Below are positions 26,333 to 39,163 of a stretch of DNA of 64,000 nt, piece after piece. The translations under genes and the position numbers were made by a program. The notes beneath the pieces were generated by a model. That model searched no databases. It saw only the letters and a program-made list of their open reading frames with translations, and was not told where the DNA came from. The stretch is from Hippophae tibetana. Taxonomy: Eukaryota > Streptophyta > Magnoliopsida > Rosales > Elaeagnaceae. The stretch's first letter is position 1; each line of letters opens with the position of its first letter. The stretch is taken from contig CM072807.1 of the NCBI GenBank assembly GCA_037013495.1, positions 25,710,802-25,774,801 on the forward strand. Direction: 5' to 3'.

Positions 26333-29300
26333 ATGACACAGATTATTTAAAAAAAACTACGAAATAAAATCTAAAGATGCAAAAATTCACAACAAATTTG
26401 AAAAAATACAAAAGACATGAAGGACAAAATTTCTTTCATTTTTTTTTAATTTGCGACTTAAGTAAGGAGAAAACATTCAAACGACCAATTTTTTTAAATC
26501 TAAAATACAAAAAATGAAGATAGATATTCTATTTCGTGCAATCAAGTCATTCATACCAATTGATGTGTATTGTTTAGATGAACATCCTAGGAACCGAGTA
26601 ACTCAAAAAAATAAGAAAGATTGAATTGCTAAGAATATGGTCAAGATGACCAAATCGGTAACATAAAGAAAAATATTAAAACAAAAGCAATAAGGTGGCA
26701 CAAAACTTGAAGACATTTTTAATTAGTGTAAACTATGAGATTTGGGTTCAAAAACGAGAAAACTACACTCTTAACTCTATATGTTTTTAGGAATCTTAAC
26801 GTGCTTTGGTTTGATATATTATAATAGTTATATCAATTTACGAATTAAAAGTTAAAACAGTTTAAAGTTGAAATCCTTATCAATACATTGTTGAATAAAA
26901 TTGTGTCCTACATTAGCTATCTTGTTTTTTTCAAATACAAAAATAAGGAGAACACGGAAAACAAAGAACAAAAAAATGACACAGATTATTTAAAGAAAAC
27001 TACGAAATAAAATCTAAAGATGCAAACAATCACAACAAATTTGAAAAAATACAAAAGACATGAAGGACAAAATTTCTTTCATTTTTTTTAATTTGCGACT
27101 TAAGTAAGGAGAAAACATTCAAAGACCAATTTTTTTAAATATAAAATACCAAAAATGAAGATAGATATTTTCGTTCGTGCAATCAAGTCATTCATACCAG
27201 TTGTTGTGTATTGTTTAGATGAAAATCCTAAGAACCCAGTAACTCAATAAAATAAGAAAGATTGAATTGCTAAGAACATGGTCAACATGATCAAATCGGA
27301 AACATAAAGAAAAAGATTAAAACAAAAGCAATAAGGTAGCACCAAACTTGAAGACATTTTTAATTAGTGTAAACTATGAGATTTGGGTTCAAAAACGAGA
27401 AGAACTACACTCTTATTTCTATATGTTTTTAGGAATCTTAACGCGCTTTGGTTTGATATATTATAATAGTTATATCAATTTACGAATTAAAAGTTAAAAA
27501 TGTGTAAAGTTGCAACCCTTACGAATACATTGTTTTATAAAATTGTGTCCTACATTAGCTCTCTTGTTTTTTTCAAATACAAAAATAAGGAGAACACGGA
27601 AAACAATGAAGAAAAAAATGACACAGATTATTTAAAAAAAACTACGAAATAAAATCTAAAGATGCAAAAATTCACAACAAATTTGAAAAAATACAAAAGA
27701 CATGAAGGACAAAATTTCTTTCATTTTTTTTTAATTTGCGACTTAAGTAAGGAGAAAACATTCAAACGACCAATTTTTTTTAAATCTAAAATACAAAAAA
27801 TGAAGATAGATATTCTATTTCGTGCAATCAAGTCATTCATACCAATTGATGTGTATTGTTTAGATGAACATCCTAGGAACCGAGTAACTGAAAAAAATAA
27901 GAAAGATTGAATTGCTAAGAATATGGTCAAGATGACCAAATCGGTAACATAAAGAAAAATATTAAAACAAAAGCAATAAGGTGGCACCAAACTTGAAGAC
28001 ATTTTTAATTAGTGTAAACTATGAGATTTGGGTTCAAAAACGAGAAAACTACACTCTTAACTCTATATGTTTTTAGGAATCTTAACGCGCTTTGGTTTGA
28101 TATATTATAATAGTTATATCAATTTACGAATTAAAAGTTAAAAATGTGTAAAGTTGCAACCCTTATCAATACATTGTTTTATAAAATTGTGTCCTACATT
28201 AGCTCTCTTGTTTTTTTCAAATACAAAAATAAGGAGAACACGGAAAACAAAGAACAAAAAAATGACACAGATTATTTAAAGAAAACTACGAAATAAAATC
28301 TAAAGATGCAAAAAATCACAACAAATTTGAAAAAATACAAAAGACATGAAGGACAAAATTTCTTTCATTTTTTTTAATTTGCGACTTAAGTAAGGAGAAA
28401 ACATTCAAACGACCAATTTTTTTAAATCTAAAATACTAAAAATGAAGATAGATATTCTATTTCGTGCAATCAAGTCATTCATACCAGTTGATGCGTATTG
28501 CTTAGTTGAACATCTTAGGAACCAAGTAATCCAAAAAAATAAGAAAGATTGAATTGCTAAGAACATGGTCAAGATGATCAAATCGGAAACATAAAGAAAA
28601 AGATTAAAACAAAAGCAATAAGGTGGCACCAAACTTGAAGACATTTTTAATTAGTGTAAACAATGAGAATTGGGTTCAAAAATGAGAAGAACTACACTCT
28701 TAATTCTATATGTTTTTAGGAATATTAACGCACTTTCGTTTGATATATTATAATAGTTATTTCAATTTACGAATTAAAAGTTAAAAATGTGTAAAGTTGC
28801 AACCCTTACCAATACAATGTTTTATAAAATTGTGTCCTACATTAGCTCTCTTGTTTTTTTCAAATACAAAAATAAGGAGAACACGGAAAACAAAGAAGAA
28901 AAAAATGACACAGATTATTTAAAAAAAACTACGAAATAAAATCTAAAGATGCAAAAATTCACAACAAATTTGAAAAAATACAAAAGACATGAAGGACAAA
29001 ATTTCTTTCATTTTTTTTTAATTTGCGACTTAAGTAAGGAGAAAACATTCAAACGACCAATTTTTTTAAATCTAAAATACAAAAAATGAAGATAGATATT
29101 CTATTTCGTGCAATCAAGTCATTCATACCAATTGATGTGTATTGTTTAGATGAACATCCTAGGAACCGAGTAACTCAAAAAAATAAGAAAGATTGAATTG
29201 CTAAGAATATGGTCAAGATGACCAAATCGGTAACATAAAGAAAAATATTAAAACAAAAGCAATAAGGTGGCACAAAACTTGAAGACATTTTTAATTAGTG

Positions 29301-31476
29301 TAAACTATGAGATTTGGGTTCAAAAACGAGAAAACTACACTCTTAACTCTATATGTTTTTAGGAATCTTAACGTGCTTTGGTTTGATATATTATAATAGT
29401 TATATCAATTTACGAATTAAAAGTTAAAACAGTTTAAAGTTGAAATCCTTATCAATACATTGTTGAATAAAATTGTGTCCTACATTAGCTATCTTGTTTT
29501 TTTCAAATACAAAAATAAGGAGAACACGGAAAACAAAGAACAAAAAAATGACACAGATTATTTAAAGAAAACTACGAAATAAAATCTAAAGATGCAAACA
29601 ATCACAACAAATTTGAAAAAATACAAAAGACATGAAGGACAAAATTTCTTTCATTTTTTTTAATTTGCGACTTAAGTAAGGAGAAAACATTCAAAGACCA
29701 ATTTTTTTAAATATAAAATACCAAAAATGAAGATAGATATTTTCGTTCGTGCAATCAAGTCATTCATACCAGTTGTTGTGTATTGTTTAGATGAAAATCC
29801 TAAGAACCCAGTAACTCAATAAAATAAGAAAGATTGAATTGCTAAGAACATGGTCAACATGATCAAATCGGAAACATAAAGAAAAAGATTAAAACAAAAG
29901 CAATAAGGTAGCACCAAACTTGAAGACATTTTTAATTAGTGTAAACTATGAGATTTGGGTTCAAAAACGAGAAGAACTACACTCTTATTTCTATATGTTT
30001 TTAGGAATCTTAACGCGCTTTGGTTTGATATATTATAATAGTTATATCAATTTACGAATTAAAAGTTAAAAATGTGTAAAGTTGCAACCCTTACGAATAC
30101 ATTGTTTTATAAAATTGTGTCCTACATTAGCTCTCTTGTTTTTTTCAAATACAAAAATAAGGAGAACACGGAAAACAAAGAAGAAAAAAATGACACAGAT
30201 TATTTAAAAAAAACTACGAAATAAAATCTAAAGATGCAAAAATTCACAACAAATTTGAAAAAATACAAAAGACATGAAGGACAAAATTTCTTTCATTTTT
30301 TTTTAATTTGCGACTTAAGTAAGGAGAAAACATTCAAACGACCAATTTTTTTTAAATCTAAAATACAAAAAATGAAGATAGATATTCTATTTCGTGCAAT
30401 CAAGTCATTCATACCAATTGATGTGTATTGTTTAGATGAACATCCTAGGAACCGAGTAACTGAAAAAAATAAGAAAGATTGAATTGCTAAGAATATGGTC
30501 AAGATGACCAAATCGGTAACATAAAGAAAAATATTAAAACAAAAGCAATAAGGTGGCACCAAACTTGAAGACATTTTTAATTAGTGTAAACTATGAGATT
30601 TGGGTTCAAAAACGAGAAAACTACACTCTTAACTCTATATGTTTTTAGGAATCTTAACGCGCTTTGGTTTGATATATTATAATAGTTATATCAATTTACG
30701 AATTAAAAGTTAAAAATGTGTAAAGTTGCAACCCTTATCAATACATTGTTTTATAAAATTGTGTCCTACATTAGCTCTCTTGTTTTTTTCAAATACAAAA
30801 ATAAGGAGAACACGGAAAACAAAGAACAAAAAAATGACACAGATTATTTAAAGAAAACTACGAAATAAAATCTAAAGATGCAAAAAATCACAAAAAATTT
30901 GAAAAAATACAAAAGACATGAAGGACAAAATTTCTTTCATTTTTTTTAATTTGCGACTTAAGTAAGGAGAAAACATTCAAACGACCAATTTTTTTAAATC
31001 TAAAATACTAAAAATGAAGATAGATATTCTATTTCGTGCAATCAAGTCATTCATACCAGTTGATGCGTATTGCTTAGTTGAACATCTTAGGAACCAAGTA
31101 ATCCAAAAAAATAAGAAAGATTGAATTGCTAAGAACATGGTCAAGATGATCAAATCGGAAACATAAAGAAAAAGATTAAAACAAAAGCAATAAGGTGGCA
31201 CCAAACTTGAAGACATTTTTAATTAGTGTAAACAATGAGAATTGGGTTCAAAAATGAGAAGAACTACACTCTTAATTCTATATGTTTTTAGGAATATTAA
31301 CGCACTTTCGTTTGATATATTATAATAGTTATTTCAATTTACGAATTAAAAGTTAAAAATGTGTAAAGTTGCAACCCTTACCAATACAATGTTTTATAAA
31401 ATTGTGTCCTACATTAGCTCTCTTGTTTTTTTCAAATACAAAAATAAGGAGAACACGGAAAACAAAGAAGAAAAAA
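26333..31476 (+). repeat. Block C4: two tetramers P1-Q-P2-R of 2572 bp
   Basis: Units are 26333-28904 (monomers 26333, 26976, 27618, 28262) and 28905-31476 (28905, 29548, 30190, 30834). Shared private states confirm the duplication: acgtgctttgg at 26799 and 29371, tagctatcttg near 26915 and 29487, gcaaacaatcacaacaaat in both Q copies, gtaactgaaaaaaat near 27886 and 30458, and a modified 3' half in both R copies (aacaatgagaattgg, ttaacgcactttcg, aatacaatg). Because C3 ends in Q at 25691, the stretch R-P1-Q-P1-Q-P2-R across the C3/C4 junction forms a six-monomer interval (R at 24405 to R at 28262, 3857 bp). Confidence 0.92.
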
Positions 31477-32120
31477 ATGACACAGATTATTTAAAAAAAA
31501 CTACGAAATAAAATCTAAAGATGCAAAAATTCACAACAAATTTGAAAAAATACAAAAGACATGAAGGACAAAATTTCTTTCATTTTTTTTTAATTTGCGA
31601 CTTAAGTAAGGAGAAAACATTCAAACGACCAATTTTTTTAAATCTAAAATACAAAAAATGAAGATAGATATTCTATTTCGTGCAATCAAGTCATTCATAC
31701 CAATTGATGTGTATTGTTTAGATGAACAACCTAGGAACCGAGTAACTCAAAAAAATAAGAAAGATTGAATTGCTAAGAATATGGTCAAGATGACCAAATC
31801 GGAAACATAAAGAAAAAGATTAAAACAAAAGCAATAAGGTGGCACCAAACTTGAAGACATTTTTAATTAGTGTAAACTATGAGATTAGGCTTCAAAAACG
31901 AGAAGAACTACACTCTTAACTCTATATGTTTTTAGGAATATTAACGCGCTTTGGTTTGATATATTATAATAGTTATTTAAATTTACGAATTAAAAGTTAA
32001 AACAGTTTAAAGTTGAAACCCTTATCAATACATTGTTGAATAAAATTGTGTCCTACATTAGCTTTCTTGTTTATTTCAAATACAAAAATAAGGAGAACAC
32101 GGAAAACAAAGAACAAAAAA
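31477..32120 (+). repeat. Chimeric P-type monomer ending block C
   Basis: The 5' half is P (aattcacaac, accaattgatgtg) with a private gaacaacctagg. The 3' half mixes gattaggcttcaaaaacg, gaagaactacactc, ttaacgcgctttgg, ttatttaaatttacg and aaaacagtttaaagttg. That is the same unusual combination as the monomer at 12193. The two therefore bracket block C, as if block C had expanded inside an older arrangement. Confidence 0.8.
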
Positions 32121-35100
32121 ATGACACAGATTATTTAAAGAAAACTACGAAATAAAATCTAAAGATGCAAACAATCACAACAAATTTGAAAAAATACAAA
32201 AGACATGAAGGACAAAATTTCTTTCATTTTTTTTAATTTGCGACTTAAGTAAGGAGAAAACATTCAAAGACCAATTTTTTTAAATATAAAATACCAAAAA
32301 TGAAGATAGATATTTTCGTTCGTGCAATCAAGTCATTCATACCAGTTGTTGTGTATTGTTTAGATGAACATCCTAAGAACCGAGTAACTCAAAAAAATAA
32401 GAAAGATTGAATTGCTAAGAACATGGTCAACATGATCAAATCGGTAACATAAAGAAAAAGATTAAAACAAAAGCAATAAGGTAGCACCAAACTTGAAGAC
32501 ATTTTTAATTAGTGTAAACTATGAGATTTGGGTTCAAAAACGAGAAGAACTACACTCTTATTTCTATATGTTTTTAGGAATCTTAACGCGCTTTGGTTTG
32601 ATATATTATAATAGTTATATCAATTTACGAATTAAAAGTTAAAAATGTGTAAAGTTGCAACCCTTATCAATACATTGTTTTATAAAATTGTTTCCTACAT
32701 TAGCTCTCTTGTTTTTTTCAAATACAAAAATAAGGAGAACACGGAAAACAAAGAACAAAACAATGACACAGATTATTTAAAGAAAACTTCGAAATAAAAT
32801 CTAAAGATGCAAAAAATCACAACAAATTTGAAAAAATACGAAAGACATGAAGGAGAAAATTTCTTTCATTTTTTTTAATTTGCGACTTAAGTAAATAGAA
32901 AACATTCAAACGACCAATTTTTTTAAATCTAAAATATAAAAAATGAAGATTGATATTCTATTTCCTGCAATCAAGTCATTCATACCAGTTGATGCGTATT
33001 GGTTAGATGAACATCCTAGGAACCGAGTAACTCAAAAAAATAAGAAAGATTGAATTGCTAAGAACATGGTCAAGATGATCATATCGGAAACATAAAGGAA
33101 AAAAACGACACAAAAGCAATAAGGTGGCACCAAACTTGAACACATTTTTAATTAGTGTAAACTATGAGATTAGGCTTCAAAAACGAGGAGATCTACACTT
33201 TTATTTGTATATGTTTTTAGGAATCTAAACGAGCGTCGAATTGATATATTATAATTGTTATTTCAATTTACAAATTAAAAGTTAAAAAGTTTAAAGTTGC
33301 AACCCTTATCTATACATTGTTTTATAAAATTTTGTCCTACATTAGCTCCCTTTTTTTTCAAATACATAAATACGGAGAACACGGAAAACAAAGAACAAAA
33401 AGATGACACAGATTATTTAAAGAAAACTACGAAATAAAATCTAAAGATGCAAAAAATCACAACAAATTTGAAAAAATACAAAAGACATGAAGGACAAAAT
33501 TTCTTTCATTTTTTTTAATTGGCGACTTAAGTAAGGAGAAAACATTCAAAGGACCAATTTTTTTAAATCTAAAATACAAAAAATGAAGATAGATATTCTA
33601 TTTCGTGCAATCAAGTCATTCATACCAGTTGATGTGTATTGTTTAGATGAACATCCTAAGAAGCCAGTAACTCAAAAAAATAAGAGAGATTGAATTGTTA
33701 AGAACATGGTCAAGATGATCAAATCGGAAACATAAAGAAAAAGATTAAAACAAAAGCAATAAGGTGGCACCAAACTTGAAGACATTTTTAATTAGTGTAA
33801 ACTATGAGATTTGGGTTCAAAAACGAGAAGAACTACACTCTTAATTCTATATGTTTTTACGAATATTAACGCGCTTTCGTTTGATATATTATAATAGTTA
33901 TTTCAATTTACGAATTAAAAGTTAAAAATGTGTAAAGTTGCAATCCTTATCAATACATTGTTTTATAAAATTGTGTCCTACATTAGCTTTCTTGTTTATT
34001 TCAAATACAAAAATAAGGAGAACACGGAAAACAAAGAACAAAAAAATGACACAGATTATTTAAAGAAAACTACGAAATAAAATCTAAAGATGCAAACAAT
34101 CACAACAAATTTGAAAAAATACAAAAGACATGAAGGACAAAATTTCTTTCATTTTTTTTAATTTGCGACTTAAGTAAGGAGAAAACATTCAAAGACCAAG
34201 TTTTTTAAATATAAAATACCAAAAATGAAGATAGATATTTTCGTTCGTGCAATCAAGTCATTCATACCAGTTGTTGTGTATTGTTTAGATGAACATCCTA
34301 AGAACCGAGTAACTCAAAAAAATAAGAAAGATTGAATTGCTAAGAACATGGTCAACATGATCAAATCGGAAACATAAAGAAAAAGATTAAAACAAAAGCA
34401 ATAAGGTAGCACCAAACTTGAAGACATTTTTAATTAGTGTAAACTATGAGATTTGGGTTCAAAAACGAGAAGAACTACATTCTTATTTCTATATGTTTTT
34501 AGGAATCTTAACGCGCTTTGGTTTGATATATTATAATAGTTATTTCAATTTACAAATTAAGAGTCAAAAATGTGTAAAGTTGCAACCCTTATCAATACAT
34601 TGTTTTATAAAATTGTGTCCTACATTAGCTCTCTTGTTTTTTTCAAATACAAAAATACGGAGAACACGGAAAACAAAGAACAAAAAAATGACACAGATTA
34701 TTTAAAGAAAACTACGAAATAAAATCTAAAGATGCAAAAAATCACAACAAATTTGAAAAAATACGAAAGACATGAAGGAGAAAATTTCTTTCATTTTTTT
34801 TAATTTGCGACTTAAGTAAATAGAAAACATTCAAACGACCAATTTTTTTAAATCTAAAATATAAAAAATGAAGATTGATATTCTATTTCCTGCAATCAAG
34901 TCATTCATACCAGTTGATGCGTATTGGTTAGATGAACATCCTAGGAACCGAGTAACTCAAAAAAATAAGAAAGATTGAATTGCTAAGAACATGGTCAAGA
35001 TGATCATATCGGAAACATAAAGGAAAAAAACGACACAAAAGCAATAAGGTGGCACCAAACTTGAACACATTTTTAATTAGTGTAAACTATGAGATTAGGC

Positions 35101-35327
35101 TTCAAAAACGAGGAGATCTACACTTTTATTTGTATATGTTTTTAGGAATCTAAACGAGCGTCGGATTGATATATTATAATTGTTATTTCAATTTACGAAT
35201 TAAAAGTTAAAAAGTTTAAAGTTGCAACCCTTATATATACATTGTTTTATAAAATTGTGTCCTACATTAGCTCTCTTTTTTTTCAAATACAAAAATACGG
35301 AGAACACGGAAAACAAAGGACAAAAAG
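32121..35327 (+). repeat. Block D1: trimer of 1925 bp, one and two-thirds units
   Basis: Unit one is 32121-34045 (monomers 32121, 32763, 33403) and a partial unit two is 34046-35327 (34046, 34688). The first member is Q-like but with gaacatcctaagaaccgag. The second is type T, with cgaaagacatgaaggag, acttaagtaaatagaaaac, gaagattgatattc, cctgcaatc and an alpha 3' half. Both T copies (32763, 34688) are 640 bp and share all these states. Small differences (caaattaaaag against cgaattaaaag, tctatac against tatatac) show limited divergence. Confidence 0.88.
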
Positions 35328-38300
35328 ATGACACAGATTATTTAAAGAAAACTACGAAATAAAATCTAAAGATGCAAAAAATCACAACAAATTTGAAAAA
35401 ATACAAAAGACATGAAGGACAAAATTTCTTTCATTTTTTTTAATTTGTCACTTAAGTAAGGAGAAAACATTCAAACGACCAATTTTTTTAAATCTAAAAT
35501 CGTAAAAATGAAGATAGATATTCTATTTCGTGCAATCAAGTCATTCATACCAGTTGATGCGTATTGCTTAGATGAACATCCTAGGAACCGAGTAATTCAA
35601 AAAAATAAGAGAGATTGAATTGCTAAGAACATAGTCAAGATGATCAAATCGGAAACATAAAGAAAAAGTTAAAACAAAAGCAATAAGGTGGCACCAAACT
35701 TGAAGACATTTTTAATTAGTGTAAACTATGAGATTTGGGTTCAAAAACGAGAAGAACTACACTCTTAATTCTACATGTTTTTAGGAATCTTAACGCGCTT
35801 TGGTTTGATTTATTATAATAGTTATTTCAATTTACGAATTAAAAGTCAAAAATATGTAAAGTTGCAATCCTTATCAATACATTGTTTTATAAAATTGTGT
35901 CCTACATTAGCTCTATTGTTTTTTTCAAATACAAAAATAAGGAGAACACGGAAAACAAAGAACAAAAAAATGACAAATATTATTTAAAGAAAACTACGAA
36001 ATAAAATCTAAAGATGCAAAAAATCACAACAAATTTGAAAAAATACAAAAGACATGAAGGACAAAATTTCTTTCATTTTTTCTAATTTGTGACTTAAGTA
36101 AGGAGAAAACATTCAAACAACCAATTTTTTTAAATCTAAAATCCTAAAAATGAAGATAGATATTCTATTTCGTGCAATCAAGTCATTCATACCAGTTGAT
36201 GCGTATTGCTTAGATGAACATCCTAGGTACCGAGTAATTCAAAAAAATAAGAAAGATTGCATTGCTAACAACATAGTCAAGATGATCAAATCGGAAACAT
36301 AAAGAAAAAGTTAAAACAAAAGCAATAAGGTGGCACCAAACTTGAAGACATTTTTAATTAGTGTAAACCATGAGATTAGGCTTCAAAAACGAGGAGATCT
36401 ACACTTTTATTTGTATATGTTTTTCGGAATCTAAACGAGCGTCGGATTGATATATTATAATTGTTATTTCAATTTACGAATTAAAAGTTAAAAAGTTTAA
36501 AGTTGCAACCCTTATCTATACATTGTTTTATAAAATTGTGTCCTACATTAGCTCTTTTTTTTTCAAATACAAAAATACGGAGAACACAGAAAACAAAGAA
36601 CCAAAAGATGACACAGATTATTTAAAGAAAACTACGAAATAAAATCTAAAGATGCAAAAAATCACAACAAATTTGAAAAAATACAAAAGACATGAAGGAC
36701 AAAATTTCTTTCATTTTTTTTAATTTGTCACTTAAGTAAGGAGAAAACATTCAAACGACCAATTTTTTTAAATCTAAAATCGTAAAAATGAAGATAGATA
36801 TTCTATTTCGTGCAATCAAGTCATTCATACCAGTTGATGCGTATTGCTTAGATGAACATCCTAGGAACCGAGTAATTCAAAAAAATAAGAGAGATTGAAT
36901 TGCTAAGAACATAGTCAAGATGATCAAATCGGAAACATAAAGAAAAAGTTAAAACAAAAGCAATAAGGTGGCACCAAACTTGAAGACATTTTTAATTAGT
37001 GTAAACCATGAGATTAGGCTTCAAAAACGAGGAGATCTACACTTTTATTTGTATATGTTTTTCGGAATCTAAACGAGCGTCGGATTGATATATTATAATT
37101 GTTATTTCAATTTACGAATTAAAAGTTAAAAAGTTTAAAGTTGCAACCCTTATCTATACATTGTTTTATAAAATTGTGTCCTACATTAGCTCTTTTTTTT
37201 TCAAATACAAAAATACGGAGAACACGGAAAACAAAGAACCAAAAGATGACACAGATTATTTAAAGAAAACTACGAAATAAAATCTAAAGATGCAAAAAAT
37301 CACAACAAATTTGAAAAAATACAAAAGACATGAAGGACAAAATTTCTTTCATTTTTTTTAATTTGTCACTTAAGTAAGGAGAAAACATTCAAACGACCAA
37401 TTTTTTTAAATCTAAAATCGTAAAAATGAAGATAGATATTCTATTTCGTGCAATCAAGTCATTCATACCAGTTGATGCGTATTGCTTAGATGAACATCCT
37501 AGGAACCGAGTAATTCAAAAAAATAAGAGAGATTGAATTGCTAAGAACATAGTCAAGATGATCAAATCGGAAACATAAAGAAAAAGTTAAAACAAAAGCA
37601 ATAAGGTGGCACCAAACTTGAAGACATTTTTAATTAGTGTAAACTATGAGATTTGGGTTCAAAAACGAGAAGAACTACACTCTTAATTCTACATGTTTTT
37701 AGGAATCTTAACGCGCTTTGGTTTGATTTATTATAATAGTTATTTCAATTTACGAATTAAAAGTCAAAAATATGTAAAGTTGCAATCCTTATCAATACAT
37801 TGTTTTATAAAATTGTGTCCTACATTAGCTCTATTGTTTTTTTCAAATACAAAAATAAGGAGAACACGGAAAACAAAGAACAAAAAAATGACAAATATTA
37901 TTTAAAGAAAACTACGAAATAAAATCTAAAGATGCAAAAAATCACAACAAATTTGAAAAAATACAAAAGACATGAAGGACAAAATTTCTTTCATTTTTTC
38001 TAATTTGTGACTTAAGTAAGGAGAAAACATTCAAACAACCAATTTTTTTAAATCTAAAATCCTAAAAATGAAGATAGATATTCTATTTCGTGCAATCAAT
38101 TCATTCATACCAGTTGATGCGTATTGCTTAGATGAACATCCTAGGTACCGAGTAATTCAAAAAAATAAGAAAGATTGCATTGCTAACAACATAGTCAAGA
38201 TGATCAAATCGGAAACATAAAGAAAAAGTTAAAACAAAAGCAATAAGGTGGCACCAAACTTGAAGACATTTTTAATTAGTGTAAACCATGAGATTAGGCT

Positions 38301-39163
38301 TCAAAAACGAGGAGATCTACACTTTTATTTGTATATGTTTTTCGGAATCTAAACGAGCGTCGGATTGATATATTATAATTGTTATTTCAATTTACGAATT
38401 AAAAGTTAAAAAGTTTAAAGTTGCAACCCTTATCTATACATTGTTTTATAAAATTGTGTCCTACATTAGCTCTTTTTTTTTCAAATACAAAAATACGGAG
38501 AACACGGAAAACAAAGAACCAAAAGATGACACAGATTATTTAAAGAAAACTACGAAATAAAATCTAAAGATGCAAAAAATCACAACAAATTTGAAAAAAT
38601 ACAAAAGACATGAAGGACAAAATTTCTTTCATTTTTTTTAATTTGTCACTTAAGTAAGGAGAAAACATTCAAACGACCAATTTTTTTAAATCTAAAATCG
38701 TAAAAATGAAGATAGATATTCTATTTCGTGCAATCAAGTCATTCATACCAGTTGATGCGTATTGCTTAGATGAACATCCTAGGAACCGAGTAATTCAAAA
38801 AAATAAGAGAGATTGAATTGCTAAGAACATAGTCAAGATGATCAAATCGGAAACATAAAGAAAAAGTTAAAACAAAAGCAATAAGGTGGCACCAAACTTG
38901 AAGACATTTTTAATTAGTGTAAACCATGAGATTAGGCTTCAAAAACGAGGAGATCTACACTTTTATTTGTATATGTTTTTCGGAATCTAAACGAGCGTCG
39001 GATTGATATATTATAATTGTTATTTCAATTTACGAATTAAAAGTTAAAAAGTTTAAAGTTGCAACCCTTATCTATACATTGTTTTATAAAATTGTGTCCT
39101 ACATTAGCTCTTTTTTTTTCAAATACAAAAATACGGAGAACACGGAAAACAAAGAACCAAAAG
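35328..39163 (+). repeat. Block D2: two trimers of 1918 bp
   Basis: Units are 35328-37245 (monomers 35328, 35970, 36608) and 37246-39163 (37246, 37888, 38526), with matching member lengths 642/638/638. Members one and three are type U (tttgtcacttaag, aaatcgtaaaaatg, aagagagattg), with a beta 3' half in the first and an alpha 3' half in the third. Member two is type V (tgacaaatattattt, tttttctaatttgtg, caaacaacc, ctaggtaccgag, gattgcattgctaac). Only isolated differences are visible, such as caagtcattc against caattcattc in V. Confidence 0.92.

Noticed and set aside
27662..28002. Overlapping 82-codon plus and 93-codon minus open frames, repeated at 30234-30574
   Set aside because: Both copies come from the same 2572 bp duplication. 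The frames open because of single changes such as gtaactgaaaa, and are absent from neighbouring P monomers.
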